In this document: positions 35,351 through 45,222 of the stretch, piece after piece | Layout: every line of letters starts with the position of its first letter | Position numbering within the stretch: the first letter of the stretch is position 1 | DNA from: Roseihalotalea indica | GTDB taxonomy: Bacteria; Bacteroidota; Bacteroidia; Cytophagales; Cyclobacteriaceae | Reading direction: 5' to 3' | Assembly: GCF_022458895.1 (NCBI RefSeq) | Contig: NZ_JAINFL010000001.1 | Coordinates: 1,142,807-1,206,806 of the forward strand | Length of the DNA: 64,000 bases | Position numbers and translations under genes: made by a program | The notes under the pieces: model-generated | Seen by the model: the letters and a program-made list of their open reading frames with translations, nothing else | Databases searched by the model: none | What the model was told of the DNA's origin: nothing

Positions 35351-35740
35351 ATGCTTCAGTTACAAAAAATCCATCACATTGCCATTATCGTATCAGATTA
35401 CCAACGCTCTAAACACTTCTACACCCAGGTGCTGGGGCTAAGCATTATTGAAGAGACTTACCGGGCCGAACGTAACTCTTACAAATTAGACCTCAGCGTG
35501 AATGGGAAAGACCAGATAGAACTCTTCTCTTTTCCTGAGCCTCCTCCTCGTCCTTCTTACCCTGAGGCCGCTGGGTTGCGTCATCTGGCATTCGCTGTAG
35601 CGCAGGTAGATCAGGCCAAAGCAAAGCTGGAGCAGGAAGGAATTACTGTAGAAGAGGTACGAACCGATGCTATTACCGGCAAACGCTTCACCTTCTTTGC
35701 CGACCCGGACGGCCTACCCATTGAGCTATATGAAGTGTAA
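35351..35740 (+). CDS. gloA2: VOC family protein, SMU1112c/YaeR-type
   Basis: A 129-residue member of the vicinal oxygen chelate superfamily, related to glyoxalase I. The sequence follows the YaeR group: IHHIAIIVSDYQRSKHFYTQVLG, ERNSYKLDLSV, IELFSFPEPPPRPSYPEAAGLRHLAFAV and FFADPDGLPIELYEV. Metal-ligand residues at HHIAI, ELFS, LRHLAF and IELYEV are in place. No substrate is established for the family. A second, diverged VOC gene follows 90 bases on. Confidence 0.92.
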   Translation: MLQLQKIHHIAIIVSDYQRSKHFYTQVLGLSIIEETYRAERNSYKLDLSVNGKDQIELFSFPEPPPRPSYPEAAGLRHLAFAVAQVDQAKAKLEQEGITVEEVRTDAITGKRFTFFADPDGLPIELYEV

Positions 35741-35830
35741 AATCAGAATGAATTTTGTCGTATTTGGGTATGTTGAGCCGTATCTTAATTGATTACCTTT
35801 GAATCATTCACTTTACAACTACCTAGAATT

Positions 35831-36211
35831 ATGGCTACTTCTTTCTTAGGCTTGCGCACCACTATTTATCATGTAGAAGATATTCAGGAAGCCAAACAGT
35901 GGTACGCGAAGGTGCTGGGCGTGCAACCGTACTTTGATGAACCCTTCTATGTAGGCTTTTCCATTGGCGGTTATGAACTTGGGCTGCAACCAGAAGGCAG
36001 TCCGACTAACCAAAAACCAACCAGCGTAGTTTCTTACTGGGGGGTGGAAGACATAGCCAGTACCTATCAGCAATTATTAAATGATGGGGCTACCGAACAC
36101 GAAGCACCTACCGAGGTAGGCGGAGATATACAGGTAGCTTCAGTAAAAGACCCTTGGGGTAACCTGTTTGGTATCATTTATAATCCCCATTTCTCTCTTC
36201 CCACTTCATAA
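35831..36211 (+). CDS. VOC family protein (glyoxalase/bleomycin-resistance fold)
   Basis: A VOC protein of about 126 residues from the ATG at 35831; an in-frame start 42 bases upstream is unlikely. Typical features are TTIYHVEDIQEAKQWYAKVLG, the PYFDEPFYVGFSIGGYELGL strand pair, and VASVKDPWGNLFGIIYNP. It is not closely similar to the preceding gene and belongs to a different VOC subgroup, of unknown substrate. A terminator hairpin follows its stop immediately. Confidence 0.88.
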   Translation: MATSFLGLRTTIYHVEDIQEAKQWYAKVLGVQPYFDEPFYVGFSIGGYELGLQPEGSPTNQKPTSVVSYWGVEDIASTYQQLLNDGATEHEAPTEVGGDIQVASVKDPWGNLFGIIYNPHFSLPTS

Positions 36212-36242
36212 AAAAAGCCCGACATTCATTGTCAGGCTCTCT
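36211..36242. terminator. Bidirectional terminator between VOC gene and convergent lipoprotein
   Basis: AGCCCGACA and TGTCAGGCT pair (one G-T position) with a 5-base loop. A seven-base A-run on the left serves as T-run for the minus-strand gene, and CTCTT follows on the plus strand. Confidence 0.65.
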
Positions 36243-36377
36243 TAAAAGTCTTTAGCTACTTAGGGTTAAACTTTAACTTCTATTAACATTTTCCCTCTTT
36301 TGCAGCGGCGGGTTAGACCCGGGAACTTGCCGTTTCAGGTAAAATGTTTCGCAAGATACCCCAAGATAGGCGTACTA

Positions 36378-37193
36378 TTACATACTTGGGCTACCTTCTT
36401 CCAGCGTAAAGGTGCGTTCGGTGCCGTTCATTGGACTATCTACGGTGTTACCATCACTGTCTACCAGTTCGATAGATATGGTGTTGTCGCCCATTGGAAG
36501 CCCTTCAATTACATAAGGCTGCCATTGGCTTACCATAAAAGTAGTATCATTATTGACATTTACTTTCACCTGGTTGCCACCTTCGCTTATTTCGGTGTTT
36601 ACAAGGTAGAAGTCAAATAATACACTTTCCGCATCTGCGCCGCTATACGTTCCTTTAGGACGGCTATAAAACAGCATAGGTTGGGTCAGATCTACATCTT
36701 CGCCTTCACTTTCGCCTACGCTGAACTGAGACACTTTATAAGCTTCGGGGTTCTTCACACTTTCGTGGTATGAACGAGACAGGAATGAGATGGCTACATA
36801 ATGCCCCTCATCTAATGCTAACTTAAACCCTTCGGGTTCATAGATAGCATGGTAAGGATCGTTGTTTAAGATAAGGTGAATATGTTGCCCATCAGCTGAG
36901 GCTGCCAGCGGTTTCTGGTCAGCATCCGGAGTAGGAATGCCCAGTTCATAGTTTGTTACATTGTAGGTAAACTCAACGGAATCATCACTGGTTACCGCAG
37001 CCCCTTCAGCAGGACTCGTCATTTCTAACATAGCATCAGCATATTCGGGTGAACCAGGAGCTGGAGAAATAGTTAAAGATGGAGCAGCTTCTTCCGTCAT
37101 GGTTGACTCTTCCGCAGTATTTTCAGAAGGACCGCAGGCATAAATTAAGCAGGCAATAAATAAACTAGTGATTACAAAAATTTCCCTTTTCAT
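36378..37193 (-). CDS. Hypothetical lipoprotein
   Basis: A 271-residue protein with a lipoprotein signal (FIACLIYACG; Cys about 20) followed by a low-complexity acidic/threonine linker (to about residue 45). The rest has two beta-rich parts. One contains DGQHIHLILNNDPYHAIYEPEG, and the other contains NQVKVNVNNDTTFMVSQWQPYVIEGLPMGDNTISIELVDSDG, resembling Ig-like sandwich strands. I recognise no named domain with certainty. The HIHLILNND histidine pair could bind metal. It is divergent from the oxygenase gene. Confidence 0.75.
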   Translation of the reverse strand: MKREIFVITSLFIACLIYACGPSENTAEESTMTEEAAPSLTISPAPGSPEYADAMLEMTSPAEGAAVTSDDSVEFTYNVTNYELGIPTPDADQKPLAASADGQHIHLILNNDPYHAIYEPEGFKLALDEGHYVAISFLSRSYHESVKNPEAYKVSQFSVGESEGEDVDLTQPMLFYSRPKGTYSGADAESVLFDFYLVNTEISEGGNQVKVNVNNDTTFMVSQWQPYVIEGLPMGDNTISIELVDSDGNTVDSPMNGTERTFTLEEGSPSM

Positions 37194-37292
37194 AGGTTAG
37201 TAGGTTTGTTTAATGTTTGATATAACGCGAAGTTATCGCAAAATTTGTGTTTATTAACTTAACACAACGCTGTTTACTTAAATAAGTTAACT

Positions 37293-38261
37293 ATGGCCGA
37301 TTTGTTTGATCATATCCCAAGTTTAGACCTTAACCAGTTTACTAAAGGCTCTGAAGAGGAAAGAAAAGAATTTGTAGCGAAGTTAGGTGATGCTTTTCAC
37401 CGTATCGGGTTTGTAGCGATTAAGAACCACGGCCTCACCGATGCCCTGACTGAAAAGCTATATTCCGTAGTAAAAGAGTTTTTTGCCCTACCGGAAGATG
37501 TAAAACGTAAATACGATCGCCCCGAGTTGCACGGGCAACGCGGATACACCTCCAAAGGAAAAGAGCATGCCAAAGGACGAACCACCGCCGATCTCAAAGA
37601 ATTTTACCAGATTGGTCAGTTTGTAGAAGGGGATGACCCCGTGAAAGAGATATATCCGGACAATATATGGCCCAGCGAAGTACCGGAGATGCACCCCACC
37701 GCCAAGGAGGCCTACCAAACCCTAGAGGCAGCGGGTAAACAATTACTACGGGCTATTGCGCTATATCTCGGTTTGAAAGAAGACTATTTTGAACCACAAG
37801 TGCATAATGGCAACAGTATCATCCGAGCTATTCATTATTACCCTATCAAGAACCCGGACGAAGTACCCGATGATGCGGTACGCGCGGCCGAACACGGAGA
37901 TATCAATTTAATTACTTTATTGATGGGGGCTAGTGCCGAAGGATTACAGGTTTTGCGCCGCGATGGGGAGTGGATTCCGATCACTGCACTGCCCGACCAG
38001 ATTATTGTGAACGTAGGAGACATGCTGGCTCGCCTTACGAATGATAACCTTAAATCAACCATTCACCGGGTAGTGAACCCCCCGCGCGAGCTATTGGGCA
38101 CGCCTCGTTACTCCATTCCGTTCTTCATGCACCCCCGGGCCGAAATGGATTTAACCTGCCTGACTACCTGTATCAGCGAGGAAGAACCCAAGAAATACAC
38201 TGATATGACTGCCGGGGAATTTTTGGATGAGCGGTTGCGCGAAATCGGTTTAAAGCAGTAA
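37293..38261 (+). CDS. 2-oxoglutarate/Fe(II) oxygenase, isopenicillin-N-synthase-like
   Basis: A 322-residue non-haem iron oxygenase. The N-terminal non-catalytic domain is present (FHRIGFVAIKNHGL). The double-stranded beta-helix carries the iron ligands HGD (AAEHGDINLITLL) and the distal histidine in STIHRVVNP, followed by RYSIPFF with the 2-oxoglutarate-binding Arg-x-Ser. Members of this group in Bacteroidota are of unspecified substrate. It is separated by 22 bases from a chromate-transporter-like gene. Confidence 0.93.
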   Translation: MADLFDHIPSLDLNQFTKGSEEERKEFVAKLGDAFHRIGFVAIKNHGLTDALTEKLYSVVKEFFALPEDVKRKYDRPELHGQRGYTSKGKEHAKGRTTADLKEFYQIGQFVEGDDPVKEIYPDNIWPSEVPEMHPTAKEAYQTLEAAGKQLLRAIALYLGLKEDYFEPQVHNGNSIIRAIHYYPIKNPDEVPDDAVRAAEHGDINLITLLMGASAEGLQVLRRDGEWIPITALPDQIIVNVGDMLARLTNDNLKSTIHRVVNPPRELLGTPRYSIPFFMHPRAEMDLTCLTTCISEEEPKKYTDMTAGEFLDERLREIGLKQ

Positions 38262-38283
38262 TGAACTAATTAAGCCGCGAACG

Positions 38284-39507
38284 TTGGGTAACCATCGCCA
38301 TCGACCCTGGTACTCGCAGGGAATAGTCACATCCATTCGCCGGGTGCGGTACTTTATTTTCCTGCGAGATGTATTTATCCTCACCATTAGCTCCTTCGGT
38401 GGGCCTCAGGCTCATATGACACTACTGCTGAAGATGATGGTAGAAAAACGTCGTTATCTTAGCGAAAAAGATCTGATGGAGTTGTACGCGCTCTGTCAGA
38501 TTTTGCCGGGGCCTTCCTCTACTCAAACGATCACGGCCATTGGCTACCGAATTGGTGGTCCCAAGTTGGCTTTTCTAACCCTACTGGTCTGGATGCTACC
38601 CGCCGTTACGTTGATGACGACAGCGGCCGTTACTTTATCGAATATTCAAGAGCAGGAGCTTTCTTTGGCGTTTACCCGCTTCATTCAACCTATGGCGGTA
38701 GGGTTTGTGTTTTACGCAGCTTATACCCTTAGTGTGAAGGTCGTTAATACTAAGTCGGGTATTGCCATTATGGTAGTAGCTACTATTGTGTCTTATCTCA
38801 TCCGTAAACCCTACATTTTTCCGCTCCTTTTACTCATTGCTGGCGTGGTTACCTCTATCAAGTACCGGAAACATCCCCGGCAGGAGAAAGACAAACTGGA
38901 TATAAAGTGGGGAAACCTGGTTATCTGGATTACCATTCTGATTGTAGCCGCTATTACCGGAGGAATAACCAAATCTATTCCTATCAGGATTTTTGAGAAC
39001 TTTTACCGGAATGGAAGTTTAATTTTTGGTGGGGGGCAGGTATTAATCCCCTTGCTCTACACCGAGTTCGTAGATTTTAAGCAATATTTAACCTCTGAAG
39101 AATTTTTAACAGGGTATGCCTTAGTACAGGCTATTCCCGGACCCGTATTTTCTTTTAGTGCTTTTATTGGTTCGTTGGCTATGCGCGACTATGGGATTGG
39201 TGGGGAAATAATCGGCGCATTGATGGCTTCCTTGGGGATTTTCTTACCCGGAACATTCCTCATCTTTTTCATGGTCCGCTTTTGGGATGGGCTGAAAAAG
39301 TACCGAGTCATTAAAGCGTCGTTAGAAGGAATTGTAGCTGCTAGCTCAGGAATGGTAATTGCCGCAGCCCTGCTTTTAATGGAGCCGCTTGCTCTCTCTG
39401 CTTTAAATATTGGGGTGATTATAGGAACGGTACTGTTACTTCAATTTACTAAGATTCCAGCGCCGGTCATCATTTTGAGTGGTCTGCTGGCTGGCATTTT
39501 TCTGTAG
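38284..39507 (+). CDS. Chromate-transporter family (ChrA) membrane protein
   Basis: An integral membrane protein of up to 407 residues with two homologous CHR halves. The signature FGGPQAHM is in the first half and FGGGQVLIPLL in the second, together with QILPGPSSTQ and QAIPGPVFSFS. Such long-chain members efflux chromate in some bacteria; other substrates are possible. The start is uncertain: TTG at 38284 follows the oxygenase closely, but a GTG at 38344 precedes the first conserved residues and would lack the basic extension. It ends nine bases before the convergent polysaccharide gene. Confidence 0.88.
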   Translation: MGNHRHRPWYSQGIVTSIRRVRYFIFLRDVFILTISSFGGPQAHMTLLLKMMVEKRRYLSEKDLMELYALCQILPGPSSTQTITAIGYRIGGPKLAFLTLLVWMLPAVTLMTTAAVTLSNIQEQELSLAFTRFIQPMAVGFVFYAAYTLSVKVVNTKSGIAIMVVATIVSYLIRKPYIFPLLLLIAGVVTSIKYRKHPRQEKDKLDIKWGNLVIWITILIVAAITGGITKSIPIRIFENFYRNGSLIFGGGQVLIPLLYTEFVDFKQYLTSEEFLTGYALVQAIPGPVFSFSAFIGSLAMRDYGIGGEIIGALMASLGIFLPGTFLIFFMVRFWDGLKKYRVIKASLEGIVAASSGMVIAAALLLMEPLALSALNIGVIIGTVLLLQFTKIPAPVIILSGLLAGIFL

Positions 39508-39516
39508 AATAAGCTT

Positions 39517-40890
39517 CTATTTCCCTTCTGCCCGAAAGACCACAATAATGGTCATCAGAATGATTTTAAGGTCAACAAGCAGAGATACATTTCGCAGATA
39601 TACGAGATCATATCGCAGGCGCTTCACCATCTCATCAATATTAGAAGCATAACCAAACTTGATCTGCCCAATAGAAGTAATACCAGGTTTTACGTAATGT
39701 AAATAGCGGTACTGAGGTGCTTTCTCAATAATCTGATCAATATAGTACTGCCGCTCAGGTCGGGGGCCTACAATAGACATATCACCCAGAAATACATTGA
39801 TGAACTGAGGAATTTCATCCAATCGCGATTTTCTCATAAATCGTCCCCAAGGGGTCACTCTGGGGTCATCGTCGCACGCTAATTGGGGACCACATTGTTC
39901 AGAATCGGTGAACATGCTGCGGAACTTGTACATTTTAAACGGCTGTCCATTTTTCCCAACGCGTTCCTGAACAAAGAGGACAGGGCCACGAGATGATATT
40001 TTAGTAATGGCTGCAGTAAGTAAAAATACCGGAGCACCTAACAGCATCACAATAAGTGAAAATACAATGTCAAAAGCCCGTTTAAAGGCAATAGCTCTGC
40101 TGTCTTCAATAGGTGAAGAAGAGATGTTTAATACCGGAATATTATCGTACCGCTCTAGAGAAACCCCCTTAGAGTAAAAGCTGCGGTAATCTGTTACAAC
40201 CTTTATTTTTCGCCCGGTTCTTTCGCAAAAGTCAATAATATCGCGGATGGTATCATACTCAATATATGGCAGGCAGCAATATATTTCATCTACATCATTA
40301 CTGATAGCATAGCTCTTAATTTGGTCAGTAGTACCAATAATATCTGGTCCGCTTTGTGATTCAGAAGCAAAATAACCTAGGAACTTATATCCGTATTCTT
40401 TATGCCGCTGAAAGAAGCTTTTAAGTTCTTCTGAGATTTCACCGTATCCTACCACCACAACTTTCCGATTGTTATATCCCTGTAAGCGATATTGCTGTAA
40501 GAAGTAAGTGAAAGCCCCTTTCCAGAAAGAGGCACCAATGAAAAGAATAAGGTACGAGACCAATAGCTGCTCTCGTGAATAATAATAAACCCGAAATATT
40601 ATAAAGAAGACTGCTACCAAGCAAGCATGAAGCAGAATAGAGGTGAAATGTCTACTTAATATATGAGGGATAGTAGAAGATGCGCGCGATATAGTGTAAG
40701 GCTTAATAGCCAAAATAGACAGGAACCACGCCATATTTATGAAGAACAAAAGTCCAGAATATGGCACCGAAAATAGGCTTTCCACCTCCTGAAATTTGAA
40801 GTAATAGGAGCCTATAAAGGAAAGGTTTAAGAGTAAAAAATCAACGATAAGGTGAATTATCTTGATATTCTGTGAAAAACGATGTTGCAT
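39517..40890 (-). CDS. Polyprenyl glycosylphosphotransferase (WcaJ-type) initiating polysaccharide synthesis
   Basis: A 457-residue initiating enzyme that transfers a hexose-1-phosphate to undecaprenyl phosphate. Four or five N-terminal transmembrane helices are followed by a Rossmann-like domain with KVVVVGYGEISEE. The catalytic domain at the C-terminus has FKRAFDIVFSL, ERVGKNGQPFKMYKFRSM, KSRLDEIPQFINVFLGDMSIVGPRPE and the final KPGITSIGQI. This is the complete family pattern (glucose- or galactose-specific cannot be decided). Its stop faces the ChrA stop. It is the last gene transcribed in the minus-strand locus. Confidence 0.95.
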   Translation of the reverse strand: MQHRFSQNIKIIHLIVDFLLLNLSFIGSYYFKFQEVESLFSVPYSGLLFFINMAWFLSILAIKPYTISRASSTIPHILSRHFTSILLHACLVAVFFIIFRVYYYSREQLLVSYLILFIGASFWKGAFTYFLQQYRLQGYNNRKVVVVGYGEISEELKSFFQRHKEYGYKFLGYFASESQSGPDIIGTTDQIKSYAISNDVDEIYCCLPYIEYDTIRDIIDFCERTGRKIKVVTDYRSFYSKGVSLERYDNIPVLNISSSPIEDSRAIAFKRAFDIVFSLIVMLLGAPVFLLTAAITKISSRGPVLFVQERVGKNGQPFKMYKFRSMFTDSEQCGPQLACDDDPRVTPWGRFMRKSRLDEIPQFINVFLGDMSIVGPRPERQYYIDQIIEKAPQYRYLHYVKPGITSIGQIKFGYASNIDEMVKRLRYDLVYLRNVSLLVDLKIILMTIIVVFRAEGK

Positions 40891-41263
40891 TATTCTTCCT
40901 TAGCGTTTGTCGGTCAATCTACATAGTTGTGTGTCTTCCAAGGTTGAACAGGAATCATGCCAAACCCTGAATCGCTTTTGAGTTAATTATAAGACAGATT
41001 TATAAGGGAAATAGTTGTATTGGTTCAAACAAGTGGTGCAAAGTTGATAATTACAAGCAAAAAAAAAAATAGGGTTACTGGTTAATCGTATATAGACAGC
41101 GTAAGGATTTGGCCTACAGAATGAAAAAACCGTAGATAAAGCACTAATATAAGTATAGGTTTATGCATTTTTATAATAACTGGCATATTTAAATAAAAGG
41201 CATGTAAAATAATATAAAACGCACTTAATTATTGTTGTTTAGCAACAGCGTAATATTTATTAA
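40891..41263. other. Intergenic region of 373 bases in the polysaccharide locus
   Basis: This separates the Wzi-family gene from the WcaJ-type gene. It has an 11-base A run near 41060, and on the minus strand ATCAACTTTGCACC near 41052 resembles a TAnnTTTG element with one mismatch. There is no ORF. It may hold an independent promoter for the initiating transferase. Confidence 0.45.
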
Positions 41264-42832
41264 TTATTCTTGCGACACTTGCTCCCTTGCACGATTAAAA
41301 TCCCAGCGTAAACCTGCCAACAGTCCTGTGCTATTATAAATTTCTCCTGTATCTATTCCCGCTGCAATGTGGAGAGTCAAGTGTGGAAAAAGTCTGCGTT
41401 CTATGGATGTTAAGAAATAGTTTTGATTTTTAGCGGGTTTGAAAGCATAAGGAGCATCTGGGTTTTCAATGCTACCCCAATGGGTAATGCCACCGTTTAT
41501 GCCACCATATGTGCCTAGATTTCGCGAAAATGTAGCCATTACTTTATACTTCCATTTATTTTGATAATGACCAATTATACCAAAATGATGAGCTACCACC
41601 CGATTATTTACAATATTAAAATTAAATCCTTTCTCGTCGGGATCTATAAAAGTCGGATCGTATAACTTCATCCGGCTTTTTGTATAAAATAGGGGCGTGC
41701 CTATAATGTGATCGTTATAAGCCCACCCCGTTTTGTAGAGGTAATTATTATAATAATTATCTCGGCCACCAAAATCATTACCGTATTTATCTTTTGCTCC
41801 AGGTATGTCATCAGGACCCCCAGGAAGGGTAGGCCCACTCTGATATTTAGTATATATAAATTCATATACTATACTTTCAAACCAGTGATCTTTCCGTTTA
41901 CTTGACAAATTGATACCTAATAACCGGTCTTTGTTTCTGGCTAGACGACTGCCTGTCCAATCCTCAAACGGTGTTTGATGATATATATTTATATCATACT
42001 CTTTTAGCTTAATATGAACCGCAAAATCATATACACCTAGGTTATCACCGACGGCATTGGCAGCCTCACCAATCTGGAAAGAGTCTGTACTATCAATATT
42101 AACTGCAGACTGCGCTAATATTACGTTCACGTAGTTATCAAATCCCATAGGTAATTTTTTGCCATTAGGCAATTTTCCGCCCCAGGTTACAAGATGAATA
42201 ATGCCAGCGGATACGTTTATTTTGGATTTACCTCCAGCTTTTAGATAAAAAGATTTTTCATGTAATAAGGCATTTCTTATATAGCGGCGGTCTTGAGCAA
42301 ACCACCCATGCGTAAAAGTGCCCTTAAACTCAACATACCCGTTAGTAAAGGGAACCTTGGCATATTCAGGTACGCTGATCATTATTTGGGGAATAGGACG
42401 TGCGTTACCACTTATGGCCATAGAACCACTTGAGATATGTTCAGCATGGTTACCAAGCGTTCTTTCTATCCGGCCACCTGATAATTCAAAAATGCCGTAC
42501 TTAGCTTTCACATATCCTTGCTGTAAAAAAAGGTTGTTGTCGGTATTAGAAAAAGTGGTGCGGGCTATACCTTCCAGCCCTGCCTCAATAGTAAAATGCT
42601 TATTAACCCTGAAATGTGAAGTGAGTCCAGCTTTTAGCAATCCTGCCCGATTGTGATCATAATCAAGTACACCAAAGCGATTCGCAACTAACCAATGCGG
42701 CATATAAGGCTGATTAGCGGCTCCGCCCCACATATCTACCTGGTAGGTCAGTGAATCTAACTGGGCAAACCCCAGCATAGGAAGGAAGATCCCACTTATA
42801 ATTATCAAAAATTTTCTATAAAAATTCTGCAT
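41264..42832 (-). CDS. Capsule assembly Wzi-family outer-membrane protein
   Basis: A 522-residue predicted outer-membrane beta-barrel with a signal peptide (FLIIISGIFLPMLGFAQ). Alternating aromatic strands run throughout. The Wzi-family pattern is seen in NRFGVLDYDHNRAGL, GRIERTLGNHAEHISSGSMAISGNARPIPQI and the INIYHQTPFEDWTGS segment near residue 280. Wzi proteins anchor surface capsular polysaccharide. A 17-base overlap with the next glycosyltransferase gene suggests transcription together. Confidence 0.88.
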   Translation of the reverse strand: MQNFYRKFLIIISGIFLPMLGFAQLDSLTYQVDMWGGAANQPYMPHWLVANRFGVLDYDHNRAGLLKAGLTSHFRVNKHFTIEAGLEGIARTTFSNTDNNLFLQQGYVKAKYGIFELSGGRIERTLGNHAEHISSGSMAISGNARPIPQIMISVPEYAKVPFTNGYVEFKGTFTHGWFAQDRRYIRNALLHEKSFYLKAGGKSKINVSAGIIHLVTWGGKLPNGKKLPMGFDNYVNVILAQSAVNIDSTDSFQIGEAANAVGDNLGVYDFAVHIKLKEYDINIYHQTPFEDWTGSRLARNKDRLLGINLSSKRKDHWFESIVYEFIYTKYQSGPTLPGGPDDIPGAKDKYGNDFGGRDNYYNNYLYKTGWAYNDHIIGTPLFYTKSRMKLYDPTFIDPDEKGFNFNIVNNRVVAHHFGIIGHYQNKWKYKVMATFSRNLGTYGGINGGITHWGSIENPDAPYAFKPAKNQNYFLTSIERRLFPHLTLHIAAGIDTGEIYNSTGLLAGLRWDFNRAREQVSQE

Positions 42833-43955
42833 GCTCAGTTACCTTCTGGTGATACAACTCTTCTACAAACGATCTAAAGTTTGATTTAAATACAGCAGTA
42901 CTGAAAGATTCTGCATGCTTTCTGATAAAGGTAGCATCCAAAGTGTGGCATAAGGTCTCATATTGTTGAATAGACTGTTTAAGAGATGTTACAGTCTGCT
43001 TTTCAAATAATAAGCCTGTCTTTCCCGGTACAACGGTTTCCAGAGCACCGCCTCGGGCATACGCAATAACGGGGGTACCACAAGCTTGGGCTTCTACCGG
43101 CATAATTCCAAAATCTTCATCAGCTGCAAATATAAAAGCCTTAGCTCTTTGCATATGATGCTTTAACACATTAATAGGTTGGAAACCCATCATGTGTACG
43201 TTTTTTTTCGCTTTCGCCTTCACTTTATCAGCATCAGGTCCATCACCAATGACAATTAACTTTTTATCGGGCATTTCAGAGAAGGCTTCAACAATCAGGT
43301 CCATTTTTTTGTAAGGGACAAAGCGAGAGGCTGCTAAATAGAAATCCTCTTTTTGCGTATGAAGGGTAAATGCCTCTACATTCACGGGTGGGTAAATAAC
43401 AGATGCGCTGCGATTATATACCTTTTGTATGCGTTTAGCAATATATTTTGAGTTTGCCGCAAAATAATCAATACGGTTAATAGTGCTTAAGTCCCAGAGG
43501 CGAAAGTAATGTAGAAATATTTTGGCAAATGCGCCTGCGATCCCTTTTTGTAACCCAGCCTCACGCAAGTATTGATGATAGAGATCCCAGGCATAGCGAG
43601 TAGGCGAGTGGCAATAACATAAATGTAATTGGTTGCTATGCGTGATTACTCCTTTGGCGACAGCATGACTATTTGAAATAACAATATCGTATTCAGACAC
43701 ATCCAACTGCTCAATTGCTAAAGGCATGAGCGGAAGGTAACTACGGTACTTCTTGCGAGCAAAAGGTAGCTTCTGAATAAACGTAGTTTGAACAGGCTTA
43801 TCTTGAATAAAGTATTTCAGATCATCCGGTAGGAACTCAACCACACTAAATAGTTGAGCTTCAGGAAAAACGGCGAGCATTTGTTCCAGCACTTTTTCAG
43901 ACCCCGAATGGTCTACCAACCATTCATGAACAATAGCTATTTTAGGTGACGACAT
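42816..43955 (-). CDS. Glycosyltransferase family 4
   Basis: A GT-B glycosyltransferase of about 379 residues from the ATG at 43955; a TTG at 43970 adds five residues. The N-terminus KIAIVHEWLVDHSGSEKVLEQM is the acceptor domain start. The C-terminal nucleotide-sugar motif is EDFGIMPVEAQACGTPVIAYARGG. It has the form of the cytoplasmic transferases that elongate lipid-linked repeat units. The sugar is unknown. It overlaps the Wzi gene start by 17 bases. Confidence 0.93.
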   Translation of the reverse strand: MSSPKIAIVHEWLVDHSGSEKVLEQMLAVFPEAQLFSVVEFLPDDLKYFIQDKPVQTTFIQKLPFARKKYRSYLPLMPLAIEQLDVSEYDIVISNSHAVAKGVITHSNQLHLCYCHSPTRYAWDLYHQYLREAGLQKGIAGAFAKIFLHYFRLWDLSTINRIDYFAANSKYIAKRIQKVYNRSASVIYPPVNVEAFTLHTQKEDFYLAASRFVPYKKMDLIVEAFSEMPDKKLIVIGDGPDADKVKAKAKKNVHMMGFQPINVLKHHMQRAKAFIFAADEDFGIMPVEAQACGTPVIAYARGGALETVVPGKTGLLFEKQTVTSLKQSIQQYETLCHTLDATFIRKHAESFSTAVFKSNFRSFVEELYHQKVTEHAEFL

Positions 43956-44057
43956 GCAAAAGATGTTCAATAAGAAAATGCCCGAAAGGTAGTGAGTTTT
44001 TTAATGATATGACATGATGGGTTATTAAACATGAAATCCCAACAATAGTATATTGCC

Positions 44058-45176
44058 TTAGCCAGAAATAGTATAAGCCAGCTTTTGTATTATCTCCACA
44101 TGCTTTTGTATAGCATTTTTCCAAGTATAGGTGCCAGCTTTCTGGCTTCCTTGGCTTATCATTGCCTGGCGCTCGGCATCGGGCAATGCGAGTAAGCGCT
44201 TAATTTGCTCAGCTAACTCCAGGGGCGATTCAGGATTAAAGTAGGTAGTGGCTTCACCGCAGATTTCAGGCATGCTTGCTCGGTTAGAGGTTAAGGTAAG
44301 ACAACCACACGCCATAGCCTCCAGTGGCGGAAGCCCAAAGCCTTCATATAAAGATGGAAAGACGAATAAATCAGCCATGCTATATATGAGGGGAAGATCC
44401 TCATCAGCCACAAATCCGGTGAAATGCGCTTTTTCAGAAACCTGAGGCCGCTGCTCGAGCGTTGCAAATAGCTCGTTATCCCCGGTAATAAACCCCTCTT
44501 TTTTTCCTACAATCACCAAATGGTGAGGAGTGTAGTTATGAATTTGACTAAAAGCTTTAATAAGGCAGATGAGGTTTTTATGAGGTTTGACGTTTCCGAC
44601 ATACAGAATATAATTTTCCGGAAGTTTGTATTGATCAGATACCTCTTGCTTTTTATTGGCCGAATGCGTTGGGTTAAACTGTTGATGATTGACACCATTA
44701 TGAATAACCGTAACTTTATCTGGTGGGGCGTGCGTATATTTGATGATTTCAGATCTGGAAAACTCAGAAACCGTAATAATGTGGTCACTCTTTTTTACAC
44801 AAGCCTTCATCATTACCTGAGCATAAATTTTTTGCTTTAAACTCAGTGTATTCAGATGGGCCAGATGAAAAGTGTCATGAATAGTGACTAGCCGCTTGCG
44901 AGCCGGAACAGAAAATAACGGTACATTATAATGCGGTGACCAGAAAATATCGCATGGGGGCACTCGTTTGGGTAAGTGAACGATCTCCGAAACCGAATAA
45001 ATGGGTAGAGAAATAGCTATTTTGCTGATTGCGTAGGGTTCTATCTCATTGGCGTCTCCCAGTAAAATAACATCAAATATATTACACAGGGTTGGTAGTA
45101 TGTTCTGCAAATATGTACCTATGCCTGAAGCACGGAGCATACGAGCGTCGATACAAATACTTGGGCGTTTTATCAC
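44058..45176 (-). CDS. Glycosyltransferase family 4
   Basis: A 372-residue GT-B transferase. It starts with a GTG, giving IKRPSICIDARMLRASGIGTYLQNI, the usual family opening. The donor-site motif is EGFGLPPLEAMACGCLTLTSN, with preceding YVGNVKPHKNLICLIKAF. It lies between another GT4 gene (102 bases downstream on the minus strand) and the divergent beta-helix gene (46 bases from start to start). The tight divergent spacing leaves little space for two promoters. Confidence 0.94.
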   Translation of the reverse strand: MIKRPSICIDARMLRASGIGTYLQNILPTLCNIFDVILLGDANEIEPYAISKIAISLPIYSVSEIVHLPKRVPPCDIFWSPHYNVPLFSVPARKRLVTIHDTFHLAHLNTLSLKQKIYAQVMMKACVKKSDHIITVSEFSRSEIIKYTHAPPDKVTVIHNGVNHQQFNPTHSANKKQEVSDQYKLPENYILYVGNVKPHKNLICLIKAFSQIHNYTPHHLVIVGKKEGFITGDNELFATLEQRPQVSEKAHFTGFVADEDLPLIYSMADLFVFPSLYEGFGLPPLEAMACGCLTLTSNRASMPEICGEATTYFNPESPLELAEQIKRLLALPDAERQAMISQGSQKAGTYTWKNAIQKHVEIIQKLAYTISG

Positions 45177-45222
45177 TGACTGCTGATTTAAAAACTAAAC
45201 TGTTAACGTGAATCTACATCTT

